From an uncultured archaeon (GTDB lineage: Archaea; Halobacteriota; Methanosarcinia; Methanotrichales; Methanotrichaceae), in contig CABMDX010000069.1 in NCBI GenBank assembly GCA_902385025.1, positions 1 to 8,409 of the forward strand: a DNA stretch of 8,409 nucleotides. Direction: 5' to 3'. Shown here one piece after another: positions 1-5,786 of the stretch. The notes under the pieces are model-generated. The model was not told the DNA's origin and ran no database searches. It saw only the letters and a list, made by a program, of their open reading frames with translations. Position 1 is the first letter of the stretch; each line of letters begins with the position of its first letter. The position numbers and the translations under genes were made by a program.

Positions 1-3
1 CAT
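1..3 (-). CDS. Start codon of the next operon gene, probably exosome subunit Rrp4 (cut by window edge)
   Basis: Only an ATG (read 3 to 1) is inside the window. On the minus strand the SBDS stop TGA is followed by AGGACTTGGGA and then this ATG, giving an AGGA Shine-Dalgarno motif seven bases before the start. In many euryarchaeal genomes the gene after SBDS in this superoperon is rrp4, the RNA-binding cap subunit of the archaeal exosome, followed by rrp41 and rrp42. The identity is inferred from gene order alone; no coding sequence is visible. Confidence 0.35.
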
Positions 4-14
4 TCCCAAGTCCT

Positions 15-713
15 TCAATGCTTAAGAAGCTTCGTCTCGGCTTCTCCTCTGGTCAGCCGATTGATAAGTGCATAGAATTCTGTCTGCATACCGGCCGGTA
101 TCTGGACGACGCCGATCCAGGAGCCATTGTTCTGCCAGGCCTCACGGTTAAGCTTTCCGAAGGCTGAGATCTCGCCATAAGCCTTGGGCGCATAGGAGGC
201 CGGGATTTTAACTGCCACCTCGACCTCCTCAAACCTTATGGGAATGAGGGGCCGAATAGCCTTCATGGCAATCTTGACCAGCTCATCCGTGGATTTGGTG
301 GGGTCAATATTGACGCGCGCCTCGGTCATGGCCTGCTCGATCCGCCCCGGGGGATGAGGCGTCTTCGTCTGGGGATTTATGGCATTCCTGGCAATAACCT
401 CGATGACCTGCCGCCGCTTATTCTCTATGAACTGTTTGCGCTGCTCGGCAGTCAGGCTGATTTCGCCCTTCTTGATTATGACTGCGGCGATTTTTAGGGG
501 TTCTACCGTACCGAAAGCCTTCTGCAAATCCTCTTCTGCGCTGCGGTCGCCCCTTGAAGCATTTTCGAAGACATCTTCCACAGCAAGGATCTCTTCGAGG
601 TTGACGGCATCTCCCCGTTTCAGGGCCAAAGCCCCATCCGGATCCACCAAGACCTCGAAGGTGGTTCCGTGGGTCTTAAGCCTGGCTGGAACTGCGTCAT
701 CCAGTCTGACCAT
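15..713 (-). CDS. sbds: Ribosome maturation protein SBDS (Sdo1 family)
   Basis: The 232-aa product has the length and motifs of archaeal SBDS, which in eukaryotes works with the EF-2-like GTPase EFL1 to release the anti-association factor eIF6 from the large ribosomal subunit. The N-terminal FYSH domain (about residues 1-85) contains the conserved VFENASRGDRSAEEDL-type motif. The helical middle domain carries GEISLTAEQR and NPQTKTPHPPGRIEQAM (about 84-130), and a ferredoxin-like C-terminal domain ends the protein. The ATG at 713 lies two bases after the psmA stop TAG. GAGG seven bases upstream, inside the end of psmA, serves as ribosome binding site, so translation is probably coupled to psmA. 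The downstream neighbour begins 11 bases after its stop. Nothing is missing or unusual. Confidence 0.96.
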   Translation of the reverse strand: MVRLDDAVPARLKTHGTTFEVLVDPDGALALKRGDAVNLEEILAVEDVFENASRGDRSAEEDLQKAFGTVEPLKIAAVIIKKGEISLTAEQRKQFIENKRRQVIEVIARNAINPQTKTPHPPGRIEQAMTEARVNIDPTKSTDELVKIAMKAIRPLIPIRFEEVEVAVKIPASYAPKAYGEISAFGKLNREAWQNNGSWIGVVQIPAGMQTEFYALINRLTRGEAETKLLKH

Positions 714-715
714 TC

Positions 716-1480
716 CTATGCCTCGCCCTTCTCACCTTTATTAGCTGCCGCCTGCACAGATGCCTTCATTCGTTCAACGTAGTCCGCCACATCCTTTTCC
801 GTCAGCTTGTAGAACTTTCTGTCATTGAGCTTTATAATGCCAATTTCAGTGGTAGCAGCCTCTACTTTGCCCTCAGCAGCCTTGTAGAGAGCCTCCAGAC
901 CCAGCAGGACGGCTTCATCCATTGTGAGATCCTCCCTGTACTTCTCCTCGAAGACCTCCATTACCGCGGCCCTTCCTGCGCCTATGCCCGTGGCCTTGTA
1001 TTCCAATAGGGCTCCCGAAGGATCGGTCTCAAAAAGGCGTGTCCTATCCTCTTCCGCGCCGATGATGAGCAGCGCGGTTCCGAAGGGGCGCACTCCGCCG
1101 TATTGGGTGTATTGCTGCTTGAAGTCGCAGATCTTCTTGGCAAGAGCCTCGGGGCCGACGGGCTCATCATAAACCAATCGGTTGATCTGGCATTCCACGC
1201 GAGCTCTGTCGATCAGGACCCTGGCATCTGCCACAAGGCCAGATGTTGCGGCCCCAATATGCGTATCTATCTGAAAGATCTTCTCTATGGATTTGGGTTC
1301 CATCAGTCTGCTGGTAATTCTCTTGTCCACCAGCACGGCCACGCCGTCCTTTGCCTTAATGCCTACAGCGGTCGTTCCTCTTCGAACGGCCTCGCGGGCG
1401 TATTCAACTTGAAATAATCTGCCATCGGGGCTGAATACGGTAATAGCCCTATCATAACCCATCTGCGGTGCCATCTGCAT
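716..1480 (-). CDS. psmA: 20S proteasome alpha subunit
   Basis: This subunit builds the outer heptameric rings of the archaeal 20S proteasome, controls the gate and docks the PAN or Cdc48-type ATPase. From the preferred start the protein is 254 aa. It opens [20 protein letters not shown], with the gate-region Tyr-Asp-Arg (residues 9-11) and the FQVEYA signature typical of alpha subunits. RPFGTALLI and [13 protein letters not shown] follow in the Ntn-hydrolase fold. The frame is also open to a GTG at 1495 and has an ATG at 1486. GGAGG at 1489-1493 lies eight bases before the ATG at 1480 but only two before 1486, and family members begin near MQMAPQ, so 1480 is chosen. The start lies inside the end of rnp2. 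The gene ends with TAG at normal family length, showing that TAG is a genuine stop in this genome. Confidence 0.96.
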   Translation of the reverse strand: MQMAPQMGYDRAITVFSPDGRLFQVEYAREAVRRGTTAVGIKAKDGVAVLVDKRITSRLMEPKSIEKIFQIDTHIGAATSGLVADARVLIDRARVECQINRLVYDEPVGPEALAKKICDFKQQYTQYGGVRPFGTALLIIGAEEDRTRLFETDPSGALLEYKATGIGAGRAAVMEVFEEKYREDLTMDEAVLLGLEALYKAAEGKVEAATTEIGIIKLNDRKFYKLTEKDVADYVERMKASVQAAANKGEKGEA

Positions 1481-1997
1481 GCTCATGTCCTCCACTTAAA
1501 TCAAAAGAGGTCAGCCCCAGGTATCGGGTGTCTGATCCTTTGGTCTTGCTCCGGTCGTCCGGACAGAGATCGACTTCCAGGCCTTGGGTGCGAATAATAC
1601 ACCCGGAAATTTCTACCAGCTCGATTCTTCTTCCGTCGCTTTCGCCACTTATTTCGTGCAATGGCGGTAAATACTTTTCTGTAGCGGCTTTAATCGTTCC
1701 TGAGACACCTTTTGTATGCAGTGCAACGCGCCACTCTCTAATGGAGCAAATCGCAGCAAGTACTGCACGTGTATCGGATAGATGCTGATGGTGGCAGCGC
1801 AGGAGACCTCGCCTGCCGTTGAATGTGATGAGCTTGATCCTATTTGCGGCGGCACCTGATTCACCAAAAAGGGAGAACTGTATGGCAAATATTTCATCCA
1901 TCAGATCCTTGGGCTGGATTGTCCTGGCCCCTTCGGCCTCCAGCTCAAAGGCCATGTATCTCCGTCTGGTGCGCAGCACCGGCAGCCTGCTTCTCAA
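1452..1997 (-). CDS. rnp2: RNase P protein component 2 (Pop5 homologue)
   Basis: Pop5 pairs with Rpp30 and stabilises the catalytic domain of the RNase P RNA, which matures tRNA 5' ends. The Pop5 core occupies about residues 1-112: RRYMAFEL near the start, [20 protein letters not shown] in the middle, and [14 protein letters not shown] at its end. The frame is open to a TTG at 2024. I choose the TTG at 1997 because it overlaps the rnp3 stop in a TTGA arrangement, has GGAG five bases upstream, and gives the N-terminus [19 protein letters not shown] expected for the family; total 181 aa. About 69 residues follow the core, including the motif [10 protein letters not shown]. The last nine or so codons overlap psmA in another frame. 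The pairing with rnp3 immediately upstream fits their known heterodimer. Confidence 0.93.
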   Translation of the reverse strand: MRSRLPVLRTRRRYMAFELEAEGARTIQPKDLMDEIFAIQFSLFGESGAAANRIKLITFNGRRGLLRCHHQHLSDTRAVLAAICSIREWRVALHTKGVSGTIKAATEKYLPPLHEISGESDGRRIELVEISGCIIRTQGLEVDLCPDDRSKTKGSDTRYLGLTSFDLSGGHEHADGTADGL

Positions 1998-2671
1998 AGA
2001 AGCTCCACTCCCGGGCCCAGCCAATTTCTGCGATTTTGCTCCACCAGCGCCCCTGGCCTTCTCAGGGCCTCTTTTGCTTCCTCCGGCTCAAAGCCTGCCA
2101 ATTCTGCCAGAGCCATGATATCTCTCGGTCCTCTCAGGTCCAGGTGAGATGAAGCGCACATGGTGATGATCAGAAGAAGCTCGAACTTGCGAGCCAGCAG
2201 GAGGTTACGCCTGGAGGCTTCCAGCCAGCGTGAGCGCTTCTGGCCGTATAAATAAAGCACCGGGCTCAGGTCGAAGCCGATGGCCACCTGATTTTGCCGG
2301 GCGGCTCTGGCGGTGGCAATTCCCAGGGGCCTGTGGATATCGCAGGGATGGAGCAGCAGGTCGACATTTGGATCCTCGCATGCTGCACGGATCATCTCCT
2401 CATTGCCGGCGCGGACCATGAGAAAAGGGTATCTGGGACGCAGCGCAGATATGCGGCTGCGCAGCACCTTCGGATTGCTGGCAACGACTTCCGTGCCAAG
2501 GATGACCTCGATTCCCCCGATCTTTTCGCAGGCGTCCGGGCGAAAGAGCTTATGCGGCTCCTGATTGCAGGTTATTATTCCCTGGTAGCCCAGGCGCTTT
2601 GCTGCCAGGGCCATGCGGCTGGCGGAGGCTGCGCCTTCGGGAAAGGCTTTCAGGCACTCATAAAAGCTCAT
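1994..2671 (-). CDS. rnp3: RNase P protein component 3 (Rpp30 homologue)
   Basis: Rpp30 is a TIM-barrel-like (PHP-superfamily) protein that forms a heterotetramer with Pop5 and supports the catalytic half of archaeal RNase P RNA. The 225-aa product shows the family pattern. It has an N-terminal stretch ending LGYQGIITCN, the strand GIEVILGTEVVASNP (about 53-67), PFLMVRAGNEEMIRAACE (about 82-99), VDLLLHP (about 103-109), and AIGFDLSPVL followed by a basic helix and RGPRDIMALAELAGFE. The ATG at 2671 overlaps the upstream gene's TGA (ATGA), and its own TGA overlaps the rnp2 TTG start, so all three genes are probably translationally coupled. The length is normal and no key region is missing. Confidence 0.95.
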   Translation of the reverse strand: MSFYECLKAFPEGAASASRMALAAKRLGYQGIITCNQEPHKLFRPDACEKIGGIEVILGTEVVASNPKVLRSRISALRPRYPFLMVRAGNEEMIRAACEDPNVDLLLHPCDIHRPLGIATARAARQNQVAIGFDLSPVLYLYGQKRSRWLEASRRNLLLARKFELLLIITMCASSHLDLRGPRDIMALAELAGFEPEEAKEALRRPGALVEQNRRNWLGPGVELL

Positions 2672-3084
2672 ATGATCTCGCTTAAGATCTTTAAAGCCGC
2701 CTCGCGCCTGGCGGGATAGGTCTTGATAAGAAGAGTGACATCTATGGCATCCTTGGAATCGGTCAGGCGCAACATCCCTTTGTAGGCCGCCTGCTTATCC
2801 AGGCGCAGGTGGAAGTGGCTGTCGCCTTCCAGCCTTTCCGGCATCTCACGGCGCAGCCGGAGCAGCTCTGCAGCCGGAAGCTGTTCGCGAAGAATAGGAA
2901 AGAAGGCCATGGCCTCTTTCTTTCTGAGGCTGGCCTCCAGGATTTTGATCTCATTGCCGAAGTGGCCCTGGGCAGTGATAGCCGATATGCTATCCAGCGA
3001 GACAAAAACGCCGAGCGCATCGCGCACGCGGCGTTCGTCTTCCGTTGCTGCCACAAAGGCCCGGAAAGAGACCTTGTCGATCAC
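2668..3084 (-). CDS. RNA-binding protein, predicted exosome-associated subunit (COG1325 / PF01877 type)
   Basis: The 138-aa product matches a small archaeal family annotated as RNA-binding or predicted exosome subunit because it is encoded beside exosome and RNase P genes; its biochemical role is not established. Recognisable features are the N-terminal SFRAFVAATEDERRVRDAL, a central GHFGNEIKILEASL segment, and the C-terminal HFHLRLDKQAAYKGMLRL followed by IDVTLLIKTYPARRE. No catalytic motif is seen. The start is taken as GTG at 3084, fifteen bases after the rpl15e stop. The ribosome binding site is weak, which fits coupling to rpl15e. A tandem 8-bp repeat (AAGTGATC twice on the minus strand) spans this start, so a second GTG lies out of frame just upstream. 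The stop overlaps the rnp3 ATG. Confidence 0.88.
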   Translation of the reverse strand: MIDKVSFRAFVAATEDERRVRDALGVFVSLDSISAITAQGHFGNEIKILEASLRKKEAMAFFPILREQLPAAELLRLRREMPERLEGDSHFHLRLDKQAAYKGMLRLTDSKDAIDVTLLIKTYPARREAALKILSEII

Positions 3085-3099
3085 TTGATCACTTGCTGC

Positions 3100-3687
3100 T
3101 TACTTTCCTTTGCCATCATGGGCTCTGATGCCGGGTCTGGTCTTCTCGGTGCCGAAGCCCTTGTGCCTCTGGCCTCGGCCCTTGCGACCGGCTGAGGTCT
3201 TTCCGCGCACAGCTCTGCCGCGGTGGACATCATTGCAGACCCAGTTGAGGTTCTTGTCATTAATGATGGATGGAGCGCACGGGTCAACCAGGATGACCTC
3301 GTAGAACTTCTGCTTGCCGTCCTCTGCCACCCAATATGAATTGAGAACTTCCATGTTGCGGAACCTTCTGCCGGCCCGCTCCTCAGCAATGCGCTGAATG
3401 GACTTGCCCTTGGAGATGGGGTTCACGCCCATTTTGCTGGTCTTTCTGTTTCTCTGGTAACGGGACTTTCTTCTGCCGCCCCTTCTTACCTTCACGCGTG
3501 CCACGATGATGCCCTGCTTGGCCTTGTAGCCGAGCGCCCGCGCCCTGTCCAGGCGGGTGGGCCGGTCAATCTTCTGCACGGTGCTTTCCTGGCGCCAGGC
3601 CTTGAGCCTGTCCTGCCTCAGTGCGCCCACGTATCCCTCTCGGGGAGAGGACCAGGCATCACTGATATAGCCGTAAAAAGACTTCAT
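3100..3687 (-). CDS. rpl15e: 50S ribosomal protein L15e
   Basis: This is a large-subunit ribosomal protein found only in archaea and eukaryotes. The 195-aa, strongly basic product has the family's usual length and order. It starts [12 protein letters not shown], continues with [18 protein letters not shown] (about 42-59), the arginine-rich [20 protein letters not shown] (about 66-85), MGVNP, the [20 protein letters not shown] block (about 99-118), the ILVDP strand, and a basic tail ending [12 protein letters not shown]. The ATG at 3687 is preceded by GGGTG at a seven-base spacing. It is the first gene of the superoperon; a candidate TATA box lies about 70 bases upstream. Nothing is anomalous. 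Confidence 0.97.
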   Translation of the reverse strand: MKSFYGYISDAWSSPREGYVGALRQDRLKAWRQESTVQKIDRPTRLDRARALGYKAKQGIIVARVKVRRGGRRKSRYQRNRKTSKMGVNPISKGKSIQRIAEERAGRRFRNMEVLNSYWVAEDGKQKFYEVILVDPCAPSIINDKNLNWVCNDVHRGRAVRGKTSAGRKGRGQRHKGFGTEKTRPGIRAHDGKGK

Positions 3688-3754
3688 CTCTTTTCACCCT
3701 TGCCGGTTCGACCAACGGTCACATTCCGGAACTAGGGGGGAGATGGGGTACTAG

Positions 3755-3764
3755 GAGATAAAGG
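3755..3764 (-). promoter_or_regulatory. Candidate TATA box for the rpl15e superoperon
   Basis: On the minus strand the sequence reads AACCTTTATCTC, with TTTATC at 3762-3757. This sits about 70 bases before the rpl15e ATG and would give a leader of roughly 45 bases containing the GGGTG ribosome binding site. It is the best-placed AT-rich box, but TTTTAT near 3844-3849 and an AT-rich stretch near 3801-3810 are alternatives, so the assignment is tentative. Confidence 0.3.
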
Positions 3765-3796
3765 TTTGCCAGGTGAGCGAGGTGAATGGTGAGGAC

Positions 3797-3972
3797 TTGG
3801 TGTTATTGTATGCCTTTCGGCCCCGCACGACGCTGAATATCGATAAAATAGAGGGAAACCGAAAGACCCTACCCACAGGCTCAAAGTTGGAAGGCTGCGG
3901 ATCGAATATCTTGTCGATGGACACCAGATAGTCATTTTCAACATATTCAGGAAGAAAAGGAAATCGAAAAGT
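3797..3972 (+). pseudogene. Decayed RelE/ParE-type toxin remnant (frameshifted)
   Basis: Two adjacent plus-strand frames together resemble the second half of a RelE/ParE-superfamily toxin. The frame starting at 3797 gives NIDKIEGNRKTLPTGSKLEG (3836-3895), like the family's helix plus 'NP...KKL.G' linker. The next frame, from about 3892, gives RLRIEYLVDGHQIVIFNIF followed by RKKRKSK, like the family's 'YRV.Y.vdg..I.Il.I..R' beta strands. A one-base deletion near 3895 would explain the switch. No start codon or N-terminal helix is evident, and the C-terminal frame runs on past the expected end. The call rests on pattern recognition only; a chance resemblance is possible. No antitoxin gene is visible next to it on the same strand. 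Confidence 0.35.
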
Positions 3973-3979
3973 AATTATT
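3965..3979 (+). promoter_or_regulatory. Candidate BRE/TATA promoter for the secreted protein gene at 4001
   Basis: CGAAAAGTAATTATT resembles a purine-rich BRE followed by an AT-rich TATA element. Its centre lies about 25 bases before 4001, where the TTG start of the next open frame begins, which would make the transcript leaderless or nearly so. This fits the lack of a good ribosome binding site before that start. The match to consensus is loose. Confidence 0.3.
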
Positions 3980-4000
3980 CATCCTTGTTCCATATAGATC

Positions 4001-4546
4001 TTGAACCAAAGGCAAGGGATTAACATAAGATCAAACTATAAAATTTTTTTGCTGATAATGATGTTGACGATGATTGTATTAGATGTGGACGGTGCAAACA
4101 TAAGCTACGAGGAAGCAAGAAGTTTAACGACTGAGATTAATCAAATTAATAGACCCTCGGAAAATTCAACGTCGCTTGTTGCCGGTATTCAAATTCTGCC
4201 GGGTCTTTTGGATGGCTTGATCCTGATAGATGTGACTCCGAAGTCATATACAGTCAAAGATATATGGACGGCCTATGTCTTGGGTGTAATATCATTCGAC
4301 ATGGTTAGACATGCCTGTTCAGAAATCTATCGGTGCTACATCGATGTGAAAATTCGCGGCAATTCGTATATAATCACGGTCGCTTCACCAGATCTCGAAG
4401 GAATTCCATATAGTTTAACGAATATATCTATATCAGATAAAAGTATTCCTGCATATTACGATGTTATCAACGAATTAATCAATGAACAACTAGCTTCTAA
4501 CAATCCGATGAAAGAGGCAGGTGATTATCAAAGATCCATTACCTAG
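4001..4546 (+). CDS. Unrecognised secreted or membrane-anchored protein
   Basis: I do not recognise a family. The 181-aa frame starts at TTG (4001); an ATG at 4058 would leave only part of the hydrophobic segment, so the upstream start is preferred. Residues about 12-28 (NYKIFLLIMMLTMIVLD) form a basic-then-hydrophobic signal peptide or anchor, with possible cleavage near DGA. The rest is a soluble, mixed alpha/beta-looking domain with two cysteines nine to ten residues apart (near ACSEIYRCYI) that could form an extracytoplasmic disulphide. It has several Asn-X-Ser/Thr sites and a polar C-terminus. Codons are A/T-rich compared with the flanking operons, which suggests acquisition or relaxed constraint. 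It ends with TAG and overlaps the next open frame by 26 bases. Function is unknown. Confidence 0.6.
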   Translation: MNQRQGINIRSNYKIFLLIMMLTMIVLDVDGANISYEEARSLTTEINQINRPSENSTSLVAGIQILPGLLDGLILIDVTPKSYTVKDIWTAYVLGVISFDMVRHACSEIYRCYIDVKIRGNSYIITVASPDLEGIPYSLTNISISDKSIPAYYDVINELINEQLASNNPMKEAGDYQRSIT

Positions 4547-5212
4547 GAGTAAGCATCACATTTTGGCGATCTCATTCATCCTGCTCGGATATCCTCTATT
4601 ATGGGGCATTACAGGAAATAATTTTTCTGTGTTTTATGAAAATAGTGGAGGTCTTCACGTTAATTTTTTAAATTTATATAGAAGGATACCAAACATAAAA
4701 CTCTATAATGCAATTGCAGCAATATTGATGGCGGCTGCATTGGTGCTGCCTGCGACGGCACAATCGGCTGGGAGTAGAGATAATCCAGTGCCCATAGGAA
4801 CCTACGTAGATATGGATGATAATTGGGAGATAACAGTGCTGAGTGTCTTCCCAAATACCACGGAAGAAATGGTTTATGGCAGTACATCAAGTAGGTTTGA
4901 ACGCGACCCAGGAGAAGAGATCTTCCTTGCGAAAATTCAGGCTAAGTATATTGGGCCAGGGTCGCACTACTTTAGGAGAGATCATATCTGAGTGCAGTTT
5001 GATCAGCGTCGTTAGGCTATGGCACGTTAGCGGTCAAGCTGATGATATGATACTGGATTATATTCCTAGCTTATCAAGACGTGTTCACAGGCGGTGTGAT
5101 AAAGGGCATTGTGGCCTGGCTAATTCCTCCGGAGGACGCAAACCATTTGGTTATGTACGATCGCACCATTGAAATTAACAAGCGCACTTGTATGGCGCTA
5201 TTCCAAAGCTGA
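4521..5212 (+). pseudogene. Decayed secreted beta-sandwich protein, DUF4352-like
   Basis: An open frame from 4521 (GTG) to 4991 encodes 156 aa. Its real signal peptide seems to begin internally at KLYNAIAAILMAAALVLPA, cleaved near ATA-QSAG. The mature start RDNPVPIGTYVDMDDNWEIT and the later EEIFLAKIQAKYIGPGSHYF are typical of DUF4352/telokin-like exported domains. After 4991 the family pattern continues in other frames. SYLSAV occurs near 4982-4999, IPSLS near 5062-5076, and a well-preserved C-terminus VFTGGVIKGIVAWLIPPEDA in frame from 5081, ending at TGA 5210-5212. At least two frameshifts and an in-frame stop therefore break the gene. GAAGGA at 4681-4686 sits eight bases before an ATA codon at 4695, exactly where an original ATG would be expected. 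A truncated product could still be made. Confidence 0.62.
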
Positions 5213-5278
5213 ACTGAGTGCAAGAGGTGGTCATGCCCTTTACCTCCCAAAGCATCTATCGAGCGATTCAGAGGATCT

Positions 5279-5290
5279 AAATATATAAAA
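5279..5290 (+). promoter_or_regulatory. Strong archaeal TATA box for the 59-aa gene
   Basis: AAATATATAAAA is a near-ideal archaeal TATA element in a very AT-rich stretch (5278-5315). Transcription would start about 25-30 bases downstream, at roughly 5310-5318, which places the ATG at 5318 at or very near the 5' end of the RNA, a leaderless or near-leaderless arrangement. No ribosome binding site precedes that ATG, which agrees. Confidence 0.5.
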
Positions 5291-5317
5291 ATATAAGAAA
5301 TAATTAATAATATTACG

Positions 5318-5497
5318 ATGGCAGCCAGCAAGACCAGATCGCTCAAACATAGCTCCCTATCCGACAGAGATTTTGAGGCGATCTCCGAAGGAGAGGAGAC
5401 AAAATGTGCTGATGACATCTGGGCCTATTACGAGTCCCATAAGGACGAGGTCGAAGATGTGGAAGAGTATGCCAGGAAGCGCAAAATTATTCCGTGA
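5318..5497 (+). CDS. Small acidic protein of unknown function (59 aa)
   Basis: This short frame starts ATG at 5318 and stops TGA at 5495-5497. The product has a basic N-terminus (MAASKTRSLKHSS), then an acidic body with SDRDFEAISEGEETKCADD, WAYYESHKDEVEDVEEYARK and the end KRKIIP. One cysteine is present, with no signal peptide or membrane segment. The polarised charge (basic start, acidic helical body) is like small DNA-binding regulators or antitoxins, but no family is recognised. The codon use is sensible and a strong TATA box is correctly spaced, which argues for a real gene. No partner gene follows it on the same strand. A minus-strand frame at 5428-5610 overlaps its end and is treated as a shadow. 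Confidence 0.5.
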   Translation: MAASKTRSLKHSSLSDRDFEAISEGEETKCADDIWAYYESHKDEVEDVEEYARKRKIIP

Positions 5498-5606
5498 GCA
5501 TGGCCTGATGCTGCTTTAGGAAATGCCAGGGCTTTGAATGCTCCCTGTAAACCCAAAAAGAAGAATGTGCCACTTATTGACGCGCGTGATAGTGTGAGGG
5601 CGAGAC

Positions 5607-5732
5607 TCATATCCCAACGAGCTTCATCATCTCTGAATCTGATACAATCCCGTCTTCCCGATCATTCAGGCGCTCAAGAGCGATGAGACAATCGACATAC
5701 TCACTAAAATTTTCCGCAAGAATTTCGGCCAT
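5607..5732 (-). CDS. RelB-like antitoxin, short form or C-terminal remnant (41 aa)
   Basis: The frame reads ATG at 5732 to TGA at 5609-5607. The product begins MAEILAENFSEYVDCLIALE and ends RLNDREDGIVSDSEMMKLVG plus Ile. The 'ALERLNDRED.IVS..EMMKLVG' tail is characteristic of small RelB/Phd-type antitoxins partnered with RelE/ParE toxins; these usually have about 70-90 residues, so the N-terminal DNA-binding part is missing here. AGGA lies four bases before the ATG. It follows queC by 54 bases on the same strand and in the same reading frame. No toxin is found downstream; the frame that begins in its ATGA stop (5610 to 5428) does not look like one. It may be an orphan antitoxin or a relic. 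Confidence 0.45.
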   Translation of the reverse strand: MAEILAENFSEYVDCLIALERLNDREDGIVSDSEMMKLVGI

Positions 5733-5786
5733 TCTTTCCTGAGTTCGTGTAGATGTTGGAATACAATCAAGCTCCCGTCGCCGTAT

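Noticed and set aside
379..744. Plus-strand frames opposite SBDS, psmA, rnp3 and rpl15e (this one is 121 aa)
   Set aside because: All are antisense to well-conserved proteins and encode unconserved Ser/Arg-rich strings.
3735..3749. G-rich stretch on the plus strand as a G-quadruplex
   Set aside because: Only two runs of three or more G are clear; the following GG pairs do not complete a four-tract motif.
3732..3944. Minus-strand 70-aa open frame upstream of rpl15e
   Set aside because: Low-complexity Ser/Pro-rich translation with no family look; the region is better explained as promoter plus a plus-strand toxin relic.
5074..5418. Minus-strand open frame (114 aa) with an apparent membrane segment
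   Set aside because: The hydrophobic stretch is the complement of the AT-rich TATA region, and the rest is antisense to the DUF4352-like tail and the 59-aa gene.
5428..5610. Minus-strand open frame starting in an ATGA overlap with the antitoxin-like gene, a candidate toxin
   Set aside because: It shows no RelE, ParE or PIN-domain features, and its serine-rich end is the complement of the acidic codons of the plus-strand 59-aa gene.
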